Assembly (NCBI GenBank): GCA_964293585.1 | Contig: CAXYYS010000052.1 | Span: 1 to 14,624 of the forward strand | Reading direction: 5' to 3' | DNA: 14,624 nucleotides | Source: JAKVKY01 sp964293585 | GTDB taxonomy: Bacteria; Bacillota; Negativicutes; Acidaminococcales; Acidaminococcaceae | Shown here: positions 1 through 6,652 of the stretch, in pieces | Layout of the letters: each line of letters starts with the position of its first letter | How positions within the stretch are numbered: position 1 is the stretch's first letter | Position numbers and translations under genes: made by a program | The notes under the pieces: model-generated | Database searches by the model: none | Seen by the model: only the letters and a program-made list of their open reading frames with translations | What the model was told of the DNA's origin: nothing

Positions 1-124
1 ATTTTCAAAGTTGGCATCTTGAAATACAAAATGTAGTTTCAGACTACAATTGACCCTACTGTTTTTATTTGTAATGTAAATGGAACCTTTAGCTGCATAT
101 TTGTAACGATTTGTGATTAAATAG

Positions 125-153
125 TTGCTAAATTGAACAATTTAGGATATGAT
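125..153 (+). promoter_or_regulatory. Promoter of the toxin-antitoxin operon with overlapping operator dyad
   Basis: A -35-like TTGCTA (125-130) and a -10-like TATGAT (148-153) are separated by 17 bp, placing the transcript start a few bases before the antitoxin ribosome binding site. Exactly between them lies a perfect inverted repeat, CTAAATTG (128-135) and CAATTTAG (138-145), with a 2-bp spacer. RelB/DinJ antitoxins are ribbon-helix-helix repressors that autoregulate from such dyads, so this is the likely operator. The boxes and dyad are seen directly; the function is inferred. Confidence 0.6.
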
Positions 154-176
154 GGTCACGAAAGGAAGGTGTTAGT

Positions 177-473
177 ATGTCCATGAGTAAAACTGCCAGC
201 ATTAATGTGCGTGTAGATCCTGTTACTAAGGCCAGAGCAGAAAAAATTTTTGCAGATTTTGGTATTTCTGTGACTGATGCGATTAATATCTTTTTGCATA
301 AAGCAATTATGGTGGGGGGCCTGCCTTTTGAAGTCAGACAACTGCATTATAATGCCACGACTGAGTCCGCGATGCAGGAAGCCAGGGAAATTGCCAGCGG
401 TAAACGCACGGCAAGAACGTTCCACACTGTGAACGAGATGGCGGAGGCGTTTGACACTGATGCTGATACTTAA
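177..473 (+). CDS. dinJ: RelB/DinJ family antitoxin
   Basis: A 98-residue protein with the N-terminal ribbon-helix-helix pattern of RelB/DinJ antitoxins: a short strand (SINVRVDPVTKARAEKIF) followed by the helix pair GISVTDAINIFLHKAIMVGGLPF, a family hallmark. The family protein dimerises to bind the operator and uses its acidic, flexible C-terminus (here EMAEAFDTDADT) to block the toxin active site. The start at 177 sits 7 nt after AGGAAGG (163-169); a second ATG at 183 is possible and would remove two residues. The toxin gene overlaps the 3' end by 14 nt, the usual antitoxin-first order. Regulation is probably autogenous through the dyad at 128-145. The family call is firm; dinJ rather than relB is a choice based on the YafQ-type partner. 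Confidence 0.88.
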   Translation: MSMSKTASINVRVDPVTKARAEKIFADFGISVTDAINIFLHKAIMVGGLPFEVRQLHYNATTESAMQEAREIASGKRTARTFHTVNEMAEAFDTDADT

Positions 474-732
474 AACCACTGTTCAATTTGAACGCGACTA
501 TAAGTTGGCTAAAAAGCGTGGCCTAAATTTACAGTTGCTAAACAATGTTTTGGAAATGTTGCTCACTGAGCAAAAATTGCCGCCCCAATATCGTAATCAC
601 CGTCTTCGGGGTAAGTATGAAGGTTTTTGTGAATGTCATTTGCAACCAGACTTGTTACTAATTTACACCATCAACCAGAAAACCTTGATACTTACCGCCG
701 CCAGGACGGGAACTCATGCCGACTTGTTATAA
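460..732 (+). CDS. yafQ: YafQ-type mRNA interferase toxin
   Basis: A 90-residue RelE-superfamily toxin of the YafQ branch. YafQ toxins cut mRNA in the ribosomal A site. From the ATG at 460, residues H47, H60, D64 and H86 fall where Escherichia coli YafQ has its catalytic histidines and aspartate (H50, H63, D67, H87 as recalled). The stretches NHRLRGKYEGFCECHLQPDLLLIY and RTGTHADLL are typical of the family, so the toxin looks intact. The ATG at 460 follows GGAGG (443-447) by 12 nt. A TTG at 451 would add three residues but sits only 3 nt after that site, so the ATG is preferred. It overlaps the antitoxin gene and is followed directly by a terminator, making this a closed two-gene module. Confidence 0.9.
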   Translation: MLILKTTVQFERDYKLAKKRGLNLQLLNNVLEMLLTEQKLPPQYRNHRLRGKYEGFCECHLQPDLLLIYTINQKTLILTAARTGTHADLL

Positions 733-748
733 AAATTTCAGACCTTCA

Positions 749-785
749 AAAAATTCCGGAGCTTAGTGCTTCGGAATTTTTATTT
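749..785 (+). terminator. Intrinsic terminator of the toxin-antitoxin operon
   Basis: A 14-bp stem (749-762 with 768-781, one G-U pair at 759/771) closes a 5-nt loop and ends in a T-rich tract. The stem begins with five A residues pairing with the T tract, so it could also stop transcription on the minus strand. It separates the toxin gene from the pst promoter. Confidence 0.85.
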
Positions 786-816
786 ATATGCTGAAAGATG
801 GCCTCGTCGCCCACAT

Positions 817-870
817 TTTACACAAACTTAACACAGCACTAACCTGCTTTTGCTTTTCCTCCCCTACAAT
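817..870 (+). promoter_or_regulatory. pstS promoter with three Pho-box-like repeats
   Basis: Three related hexamers, TTTACA (817-822), TTAACA (828-833) and CTAACC (839-844), recur with an exact 11-bp period. A -10-like TACAAT lies at 865-870. No good -35 exists at the expected place (842-847), which is covered by the last repeat. PhoB/PhoP response regulators bind tandem half-sites with 11-bp phasing that replace the -35, and the Bacillus PhoP consensus is TT(A/C/T)ACA. The repeats are seen; control by a PhoP/PhoB-like regulator is inferred from them and from the pst genes downstream. Confidence 0.65.
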
Positions 871-902
871 AAAGTTACGACAACAAAAGGAGGAAATGGA
901 AA

Positions 903-1793
903 ATGTATCTGAAAAAATTTATTCTGGCAAGTTTAGCAGCTCTCATGCTCATTAGCGCCGCAGGTTGCGGTAGCAGTAATAGTAAACCCGCAGCTACGGG
1001 TGCGCCTGCAGGTGTGACTGGCAGTATTACCGGCAGCGGGTCGTCCGCCCTGCTCCCGCTGGTGAAAGATGCAGCCGCTAAGTTTAAGGAAACCAATAAA
1101 GGTGTGTCCATCAGTCTGAACGCCGGCGGCAGCGGCACCGGTTTAAAACAGGTGGCTGATGGCAGCGTGGACATGGGCAACAGCGATGTGCCTGCCGAAA
1201 GCAAACTGCCTAAGGAAAAGGCTGCGAACCTGCTGGATAATAAGGTCTGCGTTATGACGGTGGCCACCATCGTCAATAAAGATGTGGCCGCGAAGGTTAA
1301 GAGCCTGACCAGCCAGCAGCTGCAGGATATTTTCACGGCCAAGGTTACCAACTGGAAACAGGTGGGCGGTCCGGATGAGAACATCGTCCTGGTAACCCGT
1401 CCTAAGACCAGCGGTACTCGTGCTCTCTTTAAAGAATATGCTTTGAATAAAGTAGAAGAAGCCGGCAACAAATCCCTGGAAACTGATGATAGCGGTCTGC
1501 TGGTTCAGAGCGTGTCTCAAAATCCCGGTGCCATCGGCTATGTAGCCCTGCCGTATCTGCTGAACAATGACAAGGTGGCAACCGTATCTATCAATAACGT
1601 AGCGCCGACCCTGGCTAACACTTACAGCGGCACTTACAAGGTGTGGGGTTACGAACATATCTACACCGGCAAGAACCCCAAGGCTGCCGTGACCGCCTTC
1701 CTGAAATTCGTTACCGGCGACCAATACGCAGCCCGCATTGAAGCTTTGGGCTACGGCGCCAGCAGCAAGATGCAGACTAAGGAAGTACACTGA
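903..1793 (+). CDS. pstS: Phosphate ABC transporter, substrate-binding lipoprotein PstS
   Basis: A 296-residue periplasmic-binding-protein-like lipoprotein that captures inorganic phosphate outside the membrane and delivers it to PstCA. The N-terminus has two lysines, a hydrophobic stretch (6-20) and a lipobox-like AAGC with C22 as the lipidated residue, followed by a Ser/Ala/Gly-rich linker. Phosphate-contact motifs of the family are present: GSGSS at 44-48, GGSGTG at 75-80, S94-D95 and TSGTR at 169-173. The start at 903 is set by AAGGAGG (887-893). The gene is first in the pstSCAB order, after the Pho-box-like repeats. A hairpin separates it from pstC, as is usual where the binding protein is made in excess. 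The full length matches the family. Assignment is confident. Confidence 0.95.
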   Translation: MYLKKFILASLAALMLISAAGCGSSNSKPAATGAPAGVTGSITGSGSSALLPLVKDAAAKFKETNKGVSISLNAGGSGTGLKQVADGSVDMGNSDVPAESKLPKEKAANLLDNKVCVMTVATIVNKDVAAKVKSLTSQQLQDIFTAKVTNWKQVGGPDENIVLVTRPKTSGTRALFKEYALNKVEEAGNKSLETDDSGLLVQSVSQNPGAIGYVALPYLLNNDKVATVSINNVAPTLANTYSGTYKVWGYEHIYTGKNPKAAVTAFLKFVTGDQYAARIEALGYGASSKMQTKEVH

Positions 1794-1805
1794 AAAGTTT
1801 TATAG

Positions 1806-1837
1806 CAGGGCCTGCCTGGTGGGCAGGCTCTGTTTCT
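1806..1837 (+). terminator. Intra-operon hairpin (attenuator or mRNA-stabilising stem) after pstS
   Basis: An 11-bp GC-rich stem (1806-1816 with 1822-1832, one G-U pair) with a TGGTG loop lies 13 nt after the pstS stop. It is followed only by TTTCT, so read-through is likely. Such stems between a binding-protein gene and its permease genes usually act as partial terminators or protect the upstream mRNA from 3' decay. A separate perfect palindrome, GGATTAATCC, lies at 1850-1859. Confidence 0.6.
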
Positions 1838-1909
1838 AAATTCAGGCTGGGATTAATCCTGGTTTAGATAAAATGAATTTTAGTAAATTTTGGCTAAGGA
1901 GCAAGCGTG

Positions 1910-2827
1910 ATGCATGATTTAGCGAAGGCAGCCCGGGCGGCACACCGGAGTGAAAGTTTAGCCAGGACGATTATTACGGCCTGTGGTATCGGCGTATCCC
2001 TGGTGCCAATCCTGATAGGATTGTTCCTGCTCTGGAAAGGCAGTGCTACTTTCCTGATCTTCGGTCATTCCTTGCCCGGGTTTCTGCTTAGCGGACAGTG
2101 GGCGCCCAACGACGGGGCGGAAAGCGGCGGTCAGGTGGGTGCGGCCATGTTTGTCACCGGTTCTCTGGTAACCTGTCTGTTGGGACTGTTGCTTTCTCTG
2201 CCTTTTAGTCTGACCACGGCCATCTGTATGACGGAGATGGTAACACCCCGGATCCGCAGATTTTTGCAGCCGGCGGTAGAACTTTTTACCGGCATTCCTT
2301 CCGTAGTTTACGGCTGGATTGGACTGACCGTGCTGATTCCTTTCCTGCGGAAATTTTTGCCGATGCCCTACGGCTTTTCTGTGCTGGCGGCAAGCTGCGT
2401 GCTGGCGGTCATGATTTATCCCACTATTACTACCATGGCGGCAGATGCCATTGCTGCTGTACCCAGGGCCTGGCGGGATGCGTCTTTCGGTTTAGGAGCC
2501 ACCCGCTGGGAAACCATTACGCGGGTGGTTTTACCGGCGGCCCGGAGCGGTATTTATTCCGGTATCATCCTGGGTTTGGCCAGGGCCTTAGGCGAAGCGC
2601 TGGCGGTGGCCATGGTCATCGGCCAGATGAAAGTTTTCCCGGTCTCGCTTTTAAAGCCGGCAACGACCCTGACCACCATTATTGCGGCGGACATGGGCGG
2701 GGCCATGGACGGCGGTGAATATAACGCGGCCCTGTGGACCATGGCGCTGCTCCTCTTTCTTATTTCTTTCATCTTTATTTTCCTGATTCACCGGTTGGGA
2801 ACATTGCAGAAAGGGGGCGCCGTCTGA
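1910..2827 (+). CDS. pstC: Phosphate ABC transporter permease PstC
   Basis: A 305-residue inner-membrane subunit of the PstSCAB importer with about six hydrophobic segments, the first near residues 24-42. The PstC signatures are visible: ELFTGIPSVVYGWIGL near 124-139, and the EAA coupling loop at about 183-215 (AVPRAWRDASFGLGATRWET...LP), which contacts the ATPase. RALGEALAVAMVIG follows near 225-238. AAGGAG at 1896-1901 is 8 nt from the ATG at 1910 and 5 nt from an in-frame GTG at 1907; the ATG has the better spacing. The stop overlaps the pstA start by one base (TGATG), so the two permease genes are translationally coupled. Length is normal. Confidence 0.94.
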   Translation: MHDLAKAARAAHRSESLARTIITACGIGVSLVPILIGLFLLWKGSATFLIFGHSLPGFLLSGQWAPNDGAESGGQVGAAMFVTGSLVTCLLGLLLSLPFSLTTAICMTEMVTPRIRRFLQPAVELFTGIPSVVYGWIGLTVLIPFLRKFLPMPYGFSVLAASCVLAVMIYPTITTMAADAIAAVPRAWRDASFGLGATRWETITRVVLPAARSGIYSGIILGLARALGEALAVAMVIGQMKVFPVSLLKPATTLTTIIAADMGGAMDGGEYNAALWTMALLLFLISFIFIFLIHRLGTLQKGGAV

Positions 2828-3711
2828 TGCAGGAACAATTGCGCCGTAAGAAACGTCAGGACCATCTGATGACGGTGATCTGTCAGGGCGGTGCCGTTTT
2901 TGCGGTGCTGCTCCTCCTGGGCTTTATCGGGAGCGTGTGGATTAACGGTTTCCTGAATATGACCTGGAAGATGCTGTCCTTTGGTCCCGAAGGTATGGGC
3001 AGCATGCTTTTTAATACTTTGTACATCGTGGTGTTGGCGCTGGTGTTCAGTCTTATCACGGGCCTGCCTGCCGGCGTGTATCTGGCGGAATACGCCAGGC
3101 AGGGCAAGCTGACCCGCTGGGTGCGGATGGCTATCGAAACTTTGGCATCCTTGCCCAGTATCGTGGTAGGACTTTTCGGTTACCTGGCGTTTATCGTCAT
3201 GACTCACAGCCAGTGGAATCTGCTGGCCGGGTCTTTGGCGGTGTCCGTGATCACGCTGCCGTTTGTGACCAGTGTTACGGAAGACGCGCTTCGAAACCTG
3301 CCTCCCGGTTATCGCCAGGGCAGTTTGGGGCTGGGCGCCAGCCACTGGCAGACGATCTGGCGGGTGCTGGTACCAGCCTGCCTGCCCCGCATCATGACCG
3401 GCATGGTCATGGCGGCAGGACGTGGTTTTGGCGAAGCGGCGGCGCTGATGTTCACCGCCGGTATGAGTACGGATATCGACTGGAGCGACTGGAATGTCCT
3501 GTCGCCCGCCTGCGCTTTGAATCCCTTCCGCCCCGGCGAGACGCTGGCACTGCACATCTGGGCGCTCAGGACTGAGGCGCTGCAGGCGGATGCGGCGGAG
3601 CAGGCAGGCGCGGCCAGTGCGGTTTTAGTTTTGCTGGTAGTTGTTTTTAGTTTGCTGGCCCGGTATTTAAGCTGGCGGCTGGATCAAAAGATGGGAGGCA
3701 GTAAAACATGA
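2827..3711 (+). CDS. pstA: Phosphate ABC transporter permease PstA
   Basis: A 294-residue second permease subunit that forms the phosphate channel with PstC. The basic N-terminus (RRKKRQ) precedes a hydrophobic helix at about 20-38. The family sequence ETLASLPSIVVGLFGY lies at about 104-119, and the EAA loop at about 158-190 (LPPGYRQGSLGLGASHWQTIWRVLVPA). The start at 2827 shares a base with the pstC stop and follows AAAGGGGG (2809-2816). An upstream in-frame start at 2734 would lie inside pstC and is not credible. The stop overlaps the pstB start by 4 nt (ATGA). The C-terminal part (about 240-265) is an alanine-rich stretch before the last helix. Confidence 0.94.
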   Translation: MQEQLRRKKRQDHLMTVICQGGAVFAVLLLLGFIGSVWINGFLNMTWKMLSFGPEGMGSMLFNTLYIVVLALVFSLITGLPAGVYLAEYARQGKLTRWVRMAIETLASLPSIVVGLFGYLAFIVMTHSQWNLLAGSLAVSVITLPFVTSVTEDALRNLPPGYRQGSLGLGASHWQTIWRVLVPACLPRIMTGMVMAAGRGFGEAAALMFTAGMSTDIDWSDWNVLSPACALNPFRPGETLALHIWALRTEALQADAAEQAGAASAVLVLLVVVFSLLARYLSWRLDQKMGGSKT

Positions 3712-4565
3712 GTGGTGTCAGTGCGGCGTGGCCGCTCAATCCGAATATTACCTTTGCCAATTTAGAGATGGCGGCTGGTGTGACGTCACAAGAAGCGGCG
3801 GGTTCCGGCACGACGGCTTTGACTTTTGACGTGCAGGGTTTAAATTTATTTTACGGCGCTACACAGGCGCTTTATGATATCAACATGGAGATCGGGCGGC
3901 ACCAGATTACGGCGCTCATCGGTCCCTCCGGTTGCGGTAAAAGTACTTTTATCAAGACTTTAAACAGGATGAATGACTGGGTGGAAGGCTGTACGGTCAC
4001 GGGTAAAGTATTATTTGAAGGTAAAGATATTTACCGGGAACTGGATCCGCTGGCTTTGCGGTACCGGGTGGGCATGGTTTTTCAACAGCCTACGCCTTTT
4101 CCCAAAAGCATTTTTGAAAACGTGGCCTACGGTCCCCGCATTCAGGGTATTACGAATAAGGCGGTGCTGCTGGAAATCGTGGAAGAAAGTTTGCGGCAGG
4201 CGGCTATCTGGGACGAGCTGAAAGACCGGCTGCATACCAGCGCCCTGGGACTTTCCGGCGGGCAGCAGCAGCGTTTGTGCATCGCCCGGACCCTGGCGGC
4301 GAAACCCAGCGTTATCCTGATGGACGAACCCACCAGCGCTCTGGATCCGATTAGCACGCAAAAGATTGAGGACCTGGCCCTGGAGCTGAAAGAAAAATAC
4401 ACTATCGTCATCGTTACCCACAGCATGCAGCAGGCGCTGCGCATCTCGGACCGCACGGCTTTCTTTTTGCTGGGTAAGTTGCTGGAGTATGATACGACGA
4501 CGAATATTTTTACTAATCCCAGGAATCCGAAGACGGAGCAGTATGTGACGGGCAGGTTTGGCTGA
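3708..4565 (+). CDS. pstB: Phosphate ABC transporter ATPase PstB
   Basis: A 285-residue ABC ATPase that powers phosphate import from the cytoplasmic face. All core motifs are present: Walker A GPSGCGKST (72-80), Q-loop Q126/Q127, signature LSGGQQQR (182-189), Walker B VILMDEP (202-208), D-loop SALD and the H-loop histidine H238. Within the PstB family, NRMND (86-90) and QQPTPFPKSIFENVAYGPR are diagnostic. The start overlaps pstA by 4 nt and follows GGGAGG. About 40 residues precede the ABC fold, longer than many PstB proteins and of low complexity. No phoU follows, which is unusual because PhoU often closes the operon and mediates Pho signalling; it may lie elsewhere in the genome. Confidence 0.95.
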   Translation: MSGVSAAWPLNPNITFANLEMAAGVTSQEAAGSGTTALTFDVQGLNLFYGATQALYDINMEIGRHQITALIGPSGCGKSTFIKTLNRMNDWVEGCTVTGKVLFEGKDIYRELDPLALRYRVGMVFQQPTPFPKSIFENVAYGPRIQGITNKAVLLEIVEESLRQAAIWDELKDRLHTSALGLSGGQQQRLCIARTLAAKPSVILMDEPTSALDPISTQKIEDLALELKEKYTIVIVTHSMQQALRISDRTAFFLLGKLLEYDTTTNIFTNPRNPKTEQYVTGRFG

Positions 4566-4650
4566 TATTCCTGAACAACATGATTGTATTAGCAAAGAAC
4601 AGTTTTTATGCTCAGAGCGTGATGCACAAGTGCCACAATTCTGTCCGCAA

Positions 4651-4848
4651 CAGTCACAGAGTAGGACCGGGTGCAATCTCTACGCTCAGAGCTGCGGTCT
4701 GCTGTTTTAATGGCCTGCTGCGGCTGCTCGCATGCTGTTCCCGTCCTACGGACGGGCCTTCATGCTCACGACGCCTGGCAGGCCTATTAAAACGACGCAT
4801 CCCTCCGCATTCGCGTATAGATTGCACCCGGTCCTATTATATTTACTG
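4651..4848. ncRNA. Long imperfect hairpin element; candidate structured RNA (6S-like shape) or palindromic repeat
   Basis: Arms 4662-4685 and 4813-4836 pair at 23 of 24 positions. Inside, after an asymmetric bubble of about 18 nt per side (within it TGCGG 4693-4697 can pair with CCGCA 4805-4809), a second stem joins 4704-4718 to 4778-4793 with one bulge. It continues through GCATG (4730-4734)/CATGC (4761-4765) to a 7-bp GC-rich tip (4740-4746/4750-4756, loop TAC). CAGT (4651-4654)/ACTG (4845-4848) can extend the base. Closing stem, central bubble and long terminal stem in about 160-200 nt match the 6S RNA layout, but no conserved sequence is recognised. A minus-strand TATAAT (4836-4841) could start an RNA near 4829. 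Strand and function are unresolved; a non-autonomous mobile palindrome is an alternative. Confidence 0.4.
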
Positions 4849-4976
4849 GCAAAACAACGCATTCAGATGCCAATTGTTGCTGCGCTGCACCAGCCCTCAT
4901 TGAATAACATAAAGGCAGCTCCGTCTGGGCAAGTTACAAAACATAGCGTATGCAAAGTCAGTACTATCTGAACATA

Positions 4977-5013
4977 AAAAATATCCAGAGCCCACGCTCT
5001 GGATATTTTTATT
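4977..5013. terminator. Bidirectional intrinsic terminator
   Basis: A perfect 15-bp stem (4977-4991 with 4996-5010) with a CCAC loop, flanked by A5 on the left and T5 on the right, can end transcription from either side. On the plus strand it would stop pst read-through or an RNA from the hairpin region. On the minus strand it would stop the carrier transcript that enters after 5172. Confidence 0.85.
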
Positions 5014-5030
5014 ATAGCTGCAAATATCTG

Positions 5031-5162
5031 GCCGCGGCCGGTGTGCCTTTGTGCAGCACCATGCGTTGGCTCGACGAAGCCGGGTAACGTCCCGGCGACT
5101 AACCGTTACTTAGAACAGTCATGCCGACGCCGGTGCGAAAACAAAGACACACCGGCAACGGC
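5031..5162. other. Multi-branched inverted-repeat cluster (foldable element, function unknown)
   Basis: Nested complementary segments occupy 132 bp. The outer pair 5037-5052/5141-5156 matches at 15 of 16, extended by GCCG 5031-5034/CGGC 5159-5162. Next come GCACC 5056-5060/GGTGC 5132-5136, then 5063-5070/5123-5130 with one G-U. Inside sit a hairpin GCCGGG 5079-5084/CCCGGC 5091-5096 and a short helix GACT 5097-5100/AGTC 5117-5120. Loop bases 5084-5089 (GTAACG) are complementary to 5104-5109 (CGTTAC), a possible pseudoknot. The element begins 10 bp beyond the carrier stop codon, so it lies in that gene's 3' untranslated region on the minus strand. It matches no riboswitch or catalytic RNA that I recognise. 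Confidence 0.4.
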
Positions 5163-5171
5163 ACTCAACTC

Positions 5172-6539
5172 TTAGCCACGATAATAATAGAAGAACGTCA
5201 TCGCCACATTGACAATCATAGCGCCTGCCATAGGAATGGCCGTACGCTTAACCAGGTCAAAGGGAGAAACGTTGCCGATACCTGCGGACACGACGATAAC
5301 AGCCGTGATCGGGGAACAGGTACGGGCGATAGAAGCTGCGAAATGCATCGGCAGCAGGAACAGCACCGGTGCTACGCCGCTGGCATGAGCTACTGCCGGG
5401 GTTAAAGCTGCGAAAGCAAAGAAGGGAGCGTTGCCGCTGCCCATTACGATACTGGACACTGCAATAATCGCTACCATCACGACCATCATCAGCATGGGGC
5501 TGAAGCCGGCGTTCTGGCTGCTCTTGATCAGGGTGTTAATAACGCCCATGCTCATCAGGCCCTGGGCAAAAACCTGGCCGGCTACGATCAGCGTAACCAC
5601 GTTGGCCATCTGCATGCCCATGCCATCAAAGAAAACCTGTACGCCTTCGCATACTTCTTTAAAGTTGCGTTTGCGGATAAATTCACAAATCATGCCTATG
5701 GTTAAACCAATGAACATAGCGTTGATGATGTCCACCTTAATCCAGGTAATCCACAGGGGGCTGAACGCCAGGATTAATGCCAGGGGCACTACCGGCAGCA
5801 GCGCGTAAAAGGCCGGCGCGGTGTCAGACTCATCTTTAACCTGCTCTACTTCCATAGGCTTTACGATATGGCCGTCGCGCTTGTCCATAATCTTTTGGGA
5901 GAAATAGAAGAGCGCGCCTACCACGAAGAAGGCTACGATAACGATAGGTACCTGGTAATCCGTCCAGTAGATAACCGGGTTCAGACCGGCGGTTTCAGCG
6001 GACAGGATGGTGCCGGTATCGCTGGGGCTCCAGTCAAAGCACAGGGTGGAAGCTACGGCTGCGGTAGCAGCGATGCGGCTTACGCCCAGGCCCAGCAGGA
6101 TCGGGAATACGGTGACCATCAGCAGCATGGCCAGACCAGAGGCGCTGTTGATGCACAGACCGATGCACAGGCCCAGGATCCAGGAGCAGGCCAGTACCAG
6201 ATAGGGAGATTTTAATTTTAACAGGGGCTTAATGGTCATGCGGACCAGGGCACGGGAAGCGCCAATCTTGTCCATATAGCGGGCAAAGGCGCCTACGCAC
6301 ATGATGTTCAGACCCAGGGAGGCAGCACGGCTGCTCAGAGTCTTGCGCATGAATTCAAAAGTATCAAATAAGAGAGTGCCGGTGCTGGCTTTGGGTGCCA
6401 GGATGGTGCCGTAGCCCATCAGTACAGCGATGTACATGAGGGCAAAACCGCCGATTACCAAAACTACATGCGGTTTGTAACGTTTGTAAATCAGATACGC
6501 TACCCAAAAGGTGACGATTAATGAAATAACTAATGCCAT
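5172..6539 (-). CDS. dcuC: DcuC-family C4-dicarboxylate carrier
   Basis: A 455-residue polytopic membrane protein with about a dozen hydrophobic segments, resembling Escherichia coli DcuC (461 residues) along its whole length. Shared stretches include the SRAASLGLNIM...GAFARYMDKIGAS region (70-95), KSPYLVLA (110-117), TAPAFYALLPVVP (240-252), ANVVTLIVAGQVFAQGL (312-328), MGSGNAPFFAF (366-376) and SPFDLVKRTAIP (425-436). The family exchanges or exports C4-dicarboxylates such as succinate and fumarate in anaerobic cells. The substrate cannot be read from the sequence, and the peptidase upstream leaves amino-acid-derived acids possible. An in-frame GTG at 6554 overlaps the GGAGG (6549-6553) that serves the ATG at 6539, so the ATG is chosen. 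It is the second gene of a minus-strand pair; a foldable cluster and a terminator follow. Confidence 0.87.
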   Translation of the reverse strand: MALVISLIVTFWVAYLIYKRYKPHVVLVIGGFALMYIAVLMGYGTILAPKASTGTLLFDTFEFMRKTLSSRAASLGLNIMCVGAFARYMDKIGASRALVRMTIKPLLKLKSPYLVLACSWILGLCIGLCINSASGLAMLLMVTVFPILLGLGVSRIAATAAVASTLCFDWSPSDTGTILSAETAGLNPVIYWTDYQVPIVIVAFFVVGALFYFSQKIMDKRDGHIVKPMEVEQVKDESDTAPAFYALLPVVPLALILAFSPLWITWIKVDIINAMFIGLTIGMICEFIRKRNFKEVCEGVQVFFDGMGMQMANVVTLIVAGQVFAQGLMSMGVINTLIKSSQNAGFSPMLMMVVMVAIIAVSSIVMGSGNAPFFAFAALTPAVAHASGVAPVLFLLPMHFAASIARTCSPITAVIVVSAGIGNVSPFDLVKRTAIPMAGAMIVNVAMTFFYYYRG

Positions 6540-6584
6540 AATTTTTTCCTCCACCTATTAAATTATTTTAAAAAATATTTTGCG

Positions 6585-6639
6585 AAGTTCCGGGCGGCCG
6601 TACTGTTCTCTAAAAGCTCTGATAACCGCCGCAGAACTT
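6585..6639 (-). promoter_or_regulatory. Hairpin in the spacer between peptidase and carrier genes
   Basis: GAACTT (6634-6639) pairs with AAGTTC (6585-6590), and GCGGC-type segments inside (6628-6632 with 6594-6598) extend the stem. On the minus strand it lies just after the peptidase gene and is followed by an A/T-rich tract containing TTTTTT, so it could partly terminate or process the mRNA before the carrier gene. This is a weak structural call. Confidence 0.3.
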
Positions 6640-6652
6640 TCAACAATCCTGG

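Noticed and set aside
875..1790. Minus-strand reading frames of about 200 residues opposite pstS
   Set aside because: They are antisense shadows of a clear pstS gene and lack start signals and family features.
2734..2826. In-frame upstream start for pstA
   Set aside because: It would add 31 residues encoded inside pstC, whereas the ATG at 2827 has a ribosome binding site and the coupled TGATG arrangement.
2788..3555. Minus-strand frame of 255 residues opposite pstA
   Set aside because: It is rich in Gln, His and Arg with no family resemblance and lies wholly antisense to pstA.
4580..4971. Two overlapping plus-strand reading frames of 107 and 79 residues after pstB
   Set aside because: They run through the long hairpin arms, lack a good ribosome binding site, are rich in Cys, Arg and His in the way of non-coding translations, and resemble no family.
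5031..5162. Reading the branched element as RNase P RNA, tmRNA, SRP RNA or a c-di-GMP riboswitch
   Set aside because: The invariant sequences I know for those RNAs are missing, and the element is downstream rather than upstream of the nearest gene.
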